Source: Collinsella sp. (lineage in GTDB: Bacteria > Actinomycetota > Coriobacteriia > Coriobacteriales > Coriobacteriaceae). From it: a stretch of DNA of 19,348 bases. Shown piece by piece: positions 14,635 to 19,348 of the stretch. Location of the stretch: assembly GCA_019414545.1 (NCBI GenBank), contig DXLV01000013.1:14339-33686 (forward strand), read 5' to 3'. A program made the translations under genes and the position numbers. The notes under the pieces were generated by a model that did no database searches, was not told the DNA's origin, and saw only the letters and a program-made list of their open reading frames with translations. Position 1 is the stretch's first letter. Each line of letters starts with the position of its first letter.

Positions 14635-15795
14635 TTAGCGCAGGAGCTCGGACTGCCAAGCCTCGAGCTGTTCTGCCAAGCTCTTGCCGGCAGCGGGCAT
14701 GTCGATCTGGGGTCGTTTGGGCAGCAGTGCGCATTTAAGGATTGCCACGATGGTCTGCGAGACAAAGCGTCGCGTATCCTCGTCAAAGCCTTGCGCAGCC
14801 TGGAGCATCACGGGCAGGCTCTCGCGCAGATTCCCGGCGATATCCGCAAACCGCTCAGCACCCGTAGCCTCAAACACGGAGAACAACGCATCTACAAAAC
14901 GCTCGCGCTCGCTAGGCGACACCGCAAGCAGCATCTCGCGAATGGAGCCATCAACGTATCGAGCACCGGCGGACAGGCGCTCACAGTACACGAAGTCGCG
15001 ACCATCAACCACCCAGCTAAAGGGATTATGCTGCAGCAGGCTGAACTCGGTGCTCTCAACGATGGCATAGTCCTCCTGTGTCTCGAACATCATGCCAAAG
15101 ATCGACGACCGAGGTAGCGTCTTGTCGATTCGACCGGAAAGATCGGCAAAGGCGTTGCCGTTCAGAAACTCCTCGACGAAGCCCGGACCATCATGGGAAT
15201 ACACCCGTTCAATTCGCTCACGGGCGACATCGGAGCACATCGCCGCACCGTACACCGCAAGGTTTCCACCCTTGGAATGACCTCCGCACAAAAGTGGCCC
15301 GTCAATCGCATCCACCGCCTCGTCCACATAACGCGCCGCGGATTCCTGGGCCGGCACAGGACACCGGAATGCCATGTTAAAGTCCTCTTTCCAGCCCACA
15401 ATCGTGCTGTCGGTCCCCCGGAAGGAAAGATAACTAAACCCCGCCGGAAACCGGAACGCCATGGCTGCAAACTGCTCTGTCGCCACCACATCGCTCACGG
15501 CACGATAGCCGCAAACGCGCACGCCACGGTAACGAGGGCTTGCTGCCACGGCCTCCAACAAGGCCCTGCTCCCCTCTGGGTCCCACAAGTCACCAATCAT
15601 GTCCCGGTAGCACTCGGCACGCAGCAACTCGCGTACGTCTAGGCCCTGCCAGTTCGTCAGCTCCGCCATATCACCCGGCAAACGCAAATAGGACAACCAC
15701 GCAAAGACCAGGCTATCCTCCGCACAGAACGGCTGCTCCTCAAACGGATAAAACGCCGTCTGGGCATAGGTCAAAAAATTAGGCGAATCCGACAT
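14635..15795 (-). CDS. Mbeg1-like alpha/beta hydrolase (DUF2974-type)
   Basis: A 386-residue protein with an alpha/beta-hydrolase core. The nucleophile elbow is CGGHSKGGNLAVY (Ser174), preceded by YLSFRGTDSTIVGWKEDF (122-139) and followed by YSHDGPGF (199-206). This FRGTD, GGHSKGGN and SHDGPG set is that of the Mbeg1-like family, which is related to lipases; the substrate is unknown. The N-terminal part starts with a low-similarity region (1-60), and the C-terminal helical part is variable. There is no signal peptide, so it is probably cytoplasmic. The ATG at 15795 follows GGGAGG at 3 bases. The gene is bracketed by two directly repeated 28-base elements. Confidence 0.83.
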   Translation of the reverse strand: MSDSPNFLTYAQTAFYPFEEQPFCAEDSLVFAWLSYLRLPGDMAELTNWQGLDVRELLRAECYRDMIGDLWDPEGSRALLEAVAASPRYRGVRVCGYRAVSDVVATEQFAAMAFRFPAGFSYLSFRGTDSTIVGWKEDFNMAFRCPVPAQESAARYVDEAVDAIDGPLLCGGHSKGGNLAVYGAAMCSDVARERIERVYSHDGPGFVEEFLNGNAFADLSGRIDKTLPRSSIFGMMFETQEDYAIVESTEFSLLQHNPFSWVVDGRDFVYCERLSAGARYVDGSIREMLLAVSPSERERFVDALFSVFEATGAERFADIAGNLRESLPVMLQAAQGFDEDTRRFVSQTIVAILKCALLPKRPQIDMPAAGKSLAEQLEAWQSELLR

Positions 15796-15816
15796 GGCCC
15801 TCCCATCAACTATGCT

Positions 15817-15844
15817 GCATTGGGGTCAGGTTACTTTGCACCAA
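15817..15844 (+). repeat. GGGGTCAGGTT repeat, copy 3
   Basis: This is the partner of copy 2, 25 of 28 bases identical and in the same orientation, about 1.2 kb away. It lies 21 bases upstream of the Mbeg1-like start, and its CCAA end merges with the A tract that forms the U tail of the ldh terminator. Confidence 0.7.
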
Positions 15845-15878
15845 AAAGGCGCCCGGGCCGTGTGGGCTCGGACGCCTT
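15841..15878 (-). terminator. Rho-independent terminator of ldh
   Basis: On the - strand a 14-position stem (15878-15865 with 15859-15846, one mismatch and one G-U) with a 5-base loop is followed by TTTTTGG. It lies 31 bases after the ldh stop codon. Confidence 0.88.
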
Positions 15879-15909
15879 CATTGTAGCTTTTCGCTCTAGC
15901 GAGCTTGAT

Positions 15910-16860
15910 TTAGCAGGAGAAGTCGACGCTGTCGATGATGTCCTTGAGGGCCTTTGCGGAGGCGGTGAGCTCATGCTGCTCGTCATCGTTCAGCGGCACG
16001 GGGACGCGGCAGACAACGCCATCGCGGCCGACGACGGTCGGCATGGAGATGGCCAGATCGGACAGGCCATACTCGCCCACCATGAGCGAGGCGACAGGCA
16101 GAACGGTCTGCTCATCGCGCATGACGGCAGTGCAGATGCGCTTGACGGCCATGGCAACGCCATAGTAGGTAGCGTGCTTCTTCTCGATGATGGTGTAGGC
16201 GGAGTTCTTGACGTCCTCGGCGATACGCTTCTCGGCAGCCTCGTGCTCCAGATGACCGTGAAGCTCGCAGAAGGTGTTCAGCGGAACGCCGGCAACCTGA
16301 GCGCTGGACCAAGCGACAAACTCGGAGTCGCCGTGCTCGCCCATGACATAGGCCTGGACATCGCGCGGGTCAACCTCGACGTGGGCACCAAGCATCTGCT
16401 GCAGACGGCCAGTGTCGAGCACGGTGCCGGAGCCGATGACATGGCCCTCGGGCAGGCCGGACATCTTGATGGCAGCATAGGTCAGAACATCAACCGGGTT
16501 GGAGACGATTAGCAGAATGCCGTCGAAGCCGGACTTCTTAATCTCGGGGATAATGGACTTAAAGATGTTTACGTTCTTGTTGACCAGGTCCAGGCGGGTC
16601 TCACCGGGCTTCTGGGCAGCGCCAGCGGTGACGACGATCATGGCGGCGTCGGCGACATCGGAATAATCGCCGGCGTAGATCTTCATCGGCTCGGCAAACG
16701 TCATGCCGTGCGCGATATCCAGGGCCTCACCCTCGGCACGGTTCTTGTCCACGTCGATGAGGACCATCTCGGAGAACAGACCACTCTGCATCAGTGCGAA
16801 CGCCGAAGACGAACCGACGAAACCGCAGCCGACAATAGCGACCTTCTTCTCGTTAACCAT
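15910..16860 (-). CDS. ldh: L-lactate dehydrogenase
   Basis: A 316-residue NAD-dependent dehydrogenase that reduces pyruvate to L-lactate and recycles NADH in fermentation. It has the nucleotide loop GCGFVG (11-16), the NAD-selecting aspartate in LIDVD (Asp36), and the active-site loop GAAQKPGETR (80-89). In that loop Gln83 marks lactate over malate dehydrogenases (which have Arg), and Arg89 is catalytic. SNPVD (120-124), LDTGR (148-152) and the catalytic GEHGDS (His177) follow. The ATG at 16860 has GGGAG about 6 bases upstream; the frame is open to 16938 but that extension is implausible. It stands alone, between a terminator and a hairpin-bearing leader. Confidence 0.96.
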   Translation of the reverse strand: MVNEKKVAIVGCGFVGSSSAFALMQSGLFSEMVLIDVDKNRAEGEALDIAHGMTFAEPMKIYAGDYSDVADAAMIVVTAGAAQKPGETRLDLVNKNVNIFKSIIPEIKKSGFDGILLIVSNPVDVLTYAAIKMSGLPEGHVIGSGTVLDTGRLQQMLGAHVEVDPRDVQAYVMGEHGDSEFVAWSSAQVAGVPLNTFCELHGHLEHEAAEKRIAEDVKNSAYTIIEKKHATYYGVAMAVKRICTAVMRDEQTVLPVASLMVGEYGLSDLAISMPTVVGRDGVVCRVPVPLNDDEQHELTASAKALKDIIDSVDFSC

Positions 16861-16886
16861 TAGAAACTCCCATCTCTCTCCACAAA

Positions 16887-16917
16887 CAAGCCGCCCGGGA
16901 ACGACCCGAGCGGCTTG
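16887..16917 (-). terminator. Hairpin upstream of ldh (terminator of the aminotransferase gene, or ldh leader hairpin)
   Basis: CAAGCCGC (16887-16894) pairs with GCGGCTTG (16910-16917), and CGGG with CCCG inside, with one C-A mismatch and a 5-base loop. On the - strand only TTTGTGG follows, so termination would be weak. It lies 145 bases after the aminotransferase stop and 26 bases before the ldh ATG. Confidence 0.55.
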
Positions 16918-17061
16918 CCGTAATCCCAATACATCCAATCGGGACTTTGATTATGCCCCTATTCGCAGCCAAAAATCGACCGTTTACCGAAATTGTTTGC
17001 AGTATTCGTAAAATAACTGCACGAAATCGGTTTCGAGCTATTGACGAGTCGAAATACCTTT
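16918..17061 (-). promoter_or_regulatory. ldh upstream region with inverted repeats
   Basis: A possible -10 CATAAT (16950-16955 on the - strand) would start a leader of about 80 bases, but I see no convincing -35. Upstream are two inverted repeats, TTTACCGAA (16983-16991) with TTCGTAAA (17005-17012), and CGAAA-TCGG-TTTCG (17022-17035). These are operator candidates; they do not clearly match a known redox or catabolite regulator site. Confidence 0.35.
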
Positions 17062-18225
17062 CTAATACAGGCCCGCCTCGCGAATGGCCTCGACAGCCAA
17101 AGCAATCTGGTCGGGCGGCAAGACCAGCGCCATGCGCACGTGCCCCTCGCCCGAAGGACCAAAGCTCGCGCCCGGCGTCACCACAACGCCGGCCTTCTCC
17201 ATGAGCTCCTCGCAAAACGCCATGGAATCGGTGCGACCACCGGGAAGCTTGGCCCACACAAACATTGAGCCATGCGCGTTGGGACGCTCCCAGCCCAGGC
17301 CCTCAAGACCGTCGCACAGGGCATCGCGGCGCTCCTGGTACTTCAGACGCTGCGCCTCGACCTCATCGCGCGGACCGTTCAGGCAGGCGATAGCAGCCTT
17401 CTGGATCGGGAAGAACATACCAAAGTCGATCTGGCCGCGCAGCTTGGCAAAGGCAGAGACCACGTCCTCGCGGCCGACCAAAAAGCCGATACGCGCACCG
17501 GTAACGTTAAACGACTTGGAAAGCGAGAAGAACTCCACGCCCACCTCGAGCGCACCAGGATACTGCAAGAAGCTTCCGCCCGGCTCGCCGTCGAACACGA
17601 TGTCGGAGTACGCGTTGTCATGGACGATGAGCAGGTCGTGCTCGCGGGCGAAAGCGATGATCTCCTCGTAGACCTCGGGCGTGCCCACCGAGCCGACCGG
17701 GTTTGCGGGCAGCGACACGATCATATACTTGGCACGATCGGCCACCTCGGGATCGATACCCGCCACATAGGGCAGGTAATTATGCTCGGCGACCAACGGA
17801 TAGTACTCGAGCTTGGCATCGGCGATTTTGGCGCCCGCCTCAAAGACCGGGTAGCACGGATCGGGAACCAAAATGGTGTCACCCGGATCGAGCAGGGCCA
17901 GGCCCAAATGGCCCACGCCCTCCTGCGTGCCGTTGCACGACTGCACCATGGACGGTGTAATGCCCGAAACGCCAAAGCGACGCTCATAGTAATCGCACAC
18001 GGCCTGCTTGAGTTCGGGCAGGTCGCGCAAGGCGTACTTCCACATCTCGGGATCCTGGGCTGCTTGCGTGAGCGCCTCGACCACGTGGCCGTACGGCTTA
18101 AAGTCGGGCGTGCCCACGCTCATGTTGTAAATGGTCTTGCCCTGAGCCTTCAGCGCAAGCAGTTTGTTGTTGAGCGAGGCGAAGACCTCCGCGCCAAAGC
18201 GGTCGAGACGCTGCGATGCCTGCAT
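17062..18225 (-). CDS. Class I/II PLP aminotransferase, candidate diaminopimelate-pathway enzyme
   Basis: A 387-residue aminotransferase. PLP and substrate residues are in place: NPVG with Asn176, DNAYSD with Asp203 and Tyr206, the Schiff-base lysine in SLSKSFNVTGARIG (Lys237), and Arg364 in HVRMAL for the substrate carboxylate. The whole reads like LL-diaminopimelate aminotransferase and its relatives (YALRDLPELKQAV, GTQEGVGHLGLALLDPGD, PDPCYPVFEAG). Because dapH is present, the N-acetyl-LL-diaminopimelate aminotransferase step would be missing without such an enzyme, so this is my first guess; an alanine or aspartate aminotransferase cannot be excluded. The ATG at 18225 has AGGTGG 4 bases upstream. 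It is flanked by the nadE terminator, so it has its own promoter. Confidence 0.85.
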   Translation of the reverse strand: MQASQRLDRFGAEVFASLNNKLLALKAQGKTIYNMSVGTPDFKPYGHVVEALTQAAQDPEMWKYALRDLPELKQAVCDYYERRFGVSGITPSMVQSCNGTQEGVGHLGLALLDPGDTILVPDPCYPVFEAGAKIADAKLEYYPLVAEHNYLPYVAGIDPEVADRAKYMIVSLPANPVGSVGTPEVYEEIIAFAREHDLLIVHDNAYSDIVFDGEPGGSFLQYPGALEVGVEFFSLSKSFNVTGARIGFLVGREDVVSAFAKLRGQIDFGMFFPIQKAAIACLNGPRDEVEAQRLKYQERRDALCDGLEGLGWERPNAHGSMFVWAKLPGGRTDSMAFCEELMEKAGVVVTPGASFGPSGEGHVRMALVLPPDQIALAVEAIREAGLY

Positions 18226-18243
18226 GGTGCCACCTTTCGATAT

Positions 18244-18275
18244 AAAAAACGCGGCGCTCCGACAAGAGCGCCGCG
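18244..18275 (-). terminator. Rho-independent terminator of nadE
   Basis: On the - strand CGCGGCGCTC (18275-18266) pairs with GAGCGCCGCG (18259-18250) around a 6-base loop, followed directly by TTTTTT (18249-18244). It lies about 70 bases after the nadE stop codon and 19 bases before the aminotransferase start codon. Confidence 0.93.
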
Positions 18276-18342
18276 CGATACGGGCCATCAGATTGCAAAA
18301 GTGTAACGCTTGCACCCGCTGTTTTGGTTCAATTTGGCAACC

Positions 18343-19348
18343 TTAGTCCATCGGATTGAGCGCGTCAATCTGGGCGAGCCACAGGCGCGAGCTGGCGTCA
18401 CTCGGCATGCGCCAATCGCCGCGCGGGCTGAGCGTGACCGAGCCCACCTTGGGGCCATCGGGCAGGCAGCTGCGCTTAAACTGCTGGGCAAAGAAGCGAC
18501 GGTAGAACGTGCGTAGCCACGTGTGAATGGTCTTGACGTCGTAGACGCCCTCGAAGCTCTTGAGCGCCATGCGGTAGATCTTGCCCGGCTCAAAGCCAAA
18601 ACGCAGCAGGTAGTAGAGGAAGTAGTCGTGCAGCTCGTACGGGCCCACCAGGTCCTCGGTCTTCTGCGCAATCTCGCCGTCGCCCGTGGGCGGCAGAAGC
18701 TCGGGGGACACCGGCGTATCGAGGATATCGAGCAAGACCTCGGCAATACGCCCGCCAAAGACATCAGCCGCATAGCGCACCAGATGGCGCACAAGCGTCT
18801 TGGGCACGCTCGCGTTGACGGCGTACATGCTCATGTGGTCGCCGTTATAGGTAGCCCAGCCGAGCGCCAGCTCCGACAGGTCGCCCGTGCCGATGACAAA
18901 ACCGCCAGCCTGGTTGGCCAGATCCATCAGAATCTGCGTGCGCTCGCGGGCCTGACTGTTCTCGTAAGTCACGTCCTGCACGGCCGGATCGTGCTCGATG
19001 TCCTTAAAATGCTGCTCCACGGCTGCATGGATCGAGACTTCGCGGAAGCTCACGCCTAGGTCGCGAGCGAGCGACTCGGCATTCGACTTAGTGCGATGCG
19101 TCGTGCCAAAGCCGGGCATGGAAACCGCCGTGATACCCGTGCGCGGCAGCCCCAGCGCATCGAAGGCACGCACGGTCACAAGCAGCGCCAGCGTGGAGTC
19201 CAGGCCGCCCGAAAGACCGATGGCTGCAGCCTTGGTGCCTGTATGGGCCAGGCGGGTCTTGAGGCCGGCGGTCTGCAGGTCGAGGATGGTCTCGCAGCGC
19301 TCGGCCAGATCACCGTGGTCGGCCGGCACAAAGGGCGCGCGGGGGAAG
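18343..19348 (-). CDS. nadE: NAD synthetase, C-terminal part (5' end outside window)
   Basis: The last 335 codons of NAD+ synthetase; the frame is open to the right edge (the GTG at 19329 is an internal valine in RAPFVPAD). The ATP pyrophosphatase loop is GLSGGLDST, followed by the NAD synthetase motifs YENSQARERTQILMDLANQ, GTGDLSELALGW and TYNGDHMSMY. The pre-loop FPRAPFVP and the C-terminal PKVGSVTLSPRGDWRMPSDA fit the large glutamine-dependent enzyme, whose N-terminal nitrilase-type glutaminase domain would lie outside the window. It turns deamido-NAD, ATP and glutamine into NAD+. A strong terminator follows at 18275-18244. Confidence 0.95.
   Translation of the reverse strand, partial: FPRAPFVPADHGDLAERCETILDLQTAGLKTRLAHTGTKAAAIGLSGGLDSTLALLVTVRAFDALGLPRTGITAVSMPGFGTTHRTKSNAESLARDLGVSFREVSIHAAVEQHFKDIEHDPAVQDVTYENSQARERTQILMDLANQAGGFVIGTGDLSELALGWATYNGDHMSMYAVNASVPKTLVRHLVRYAADVFGGRIAEVLLDILDTPVSPELLPPTGDGEIAQKTEDLVGPYELHDYFLYYLLRFGFEPGKIYRMALKSFEGVYDVKTIHTWLRTFYRRFFAQQFKRSCLPDGPKVGSVTLSPRGDWRMPSDASSRLWLAQIDALNPMD

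Noticed and set aside
14604..15844. The repeats around the Mbeg1-like gene read as insertion sequence ends
   Set aside because: There are no terminal inverted repeats, no transposase and no target-site duplication, so a mobile element is not called.
1..19348. CRISPR array, tRNA or rRNA genes
   Set aside because: I found no regularly spaced repeats and no cloverleaf-like or rRNA-like segment; all intergenic stretches are short and explained above.

Overview
The window is a 19.3 kb piece of a GC-rich bacterial chromosome. Protein style, the acetylated lysine pathway, the terminator style and the mix of genes fit a gut actinobacterium of the Coriobacteriia, most likely Collinsella. That assignment is an inference from recognition of the genes, not a database result. 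Both window edges cut genes (an ECF ATPase on the left, NAD synthetase on the right). I see no tRNA, rRNA, CRISPR array or insertion sequence.

Layout. 1-1.3 kb (+): end of an energy-coupling-factor transporter (EcfA-EcfT). 1.4-3.5 kb (-): an ATP-grasp ligase followed by an aspartate/glutamate racemase-family protein, a pair that fits making D-Asp and attaching it to peptidoglycan precursors. 3.9-5.0 kb (+): a secreted coiled-coil cell-wall hydrolase-like protein, separated from the ligase by a 391-base AT-richer divergent region with repeated operator-like motifs. 5.0-7.4 kb (-): a membrane-anchored FxLYD protein, an HTH protein and a membrane-anchored Ser/Thr kinase, read as one signalling cluster. 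7.6-9.1 kb (-): an M20 amidohydrolase and a small membrane protein. 9.2-13.3 kb (+): a lysine riboswitch and a lysine operon, lysA-dapA (one uninterrupted reading frame), dapB, dapH. 13.5-15.8 kb (-): a NdpA-like nucleoid protein and an Mbeg1-like alpha/beta hydrolase bracketed by direct repeats. 15.9-19.3 kb (-): L-lactate dehydrogenase, a class I/II aminotransferase and the end of nadE.

How the genes work together. From aspartate semialdehyde, DapA, DapB, DapH (acetyl branch), a candidate aminotransferase (17.1-18.2 kb), a candidate N-acetyl-diaminopimelate deacetylase (the M20 enzyme) and LysA would give lysine; only DapF (epimerase) is not seen. The ligase, racemase and secreted hydrolase are envelope functions using related precursors.

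The most notable observations are: (1) the in-frame LysA-DapA fusion with a preserved internal Shine-Dalgarno and start for DapA; (2) a lysine riboswitch whose downstream sequence contains two mutually exclusive pairings for the bases at the ribosome binding site, which suggests translational control; (3) a 14-bp leader hairpin that buries the Shine-Dalgarno of the FxLYD gene; (4) a structured element of about 100 bases after dapH; (5) a dispersed GGG(A/T)CAGGTT repeat family, two copies of which bracket one gene.
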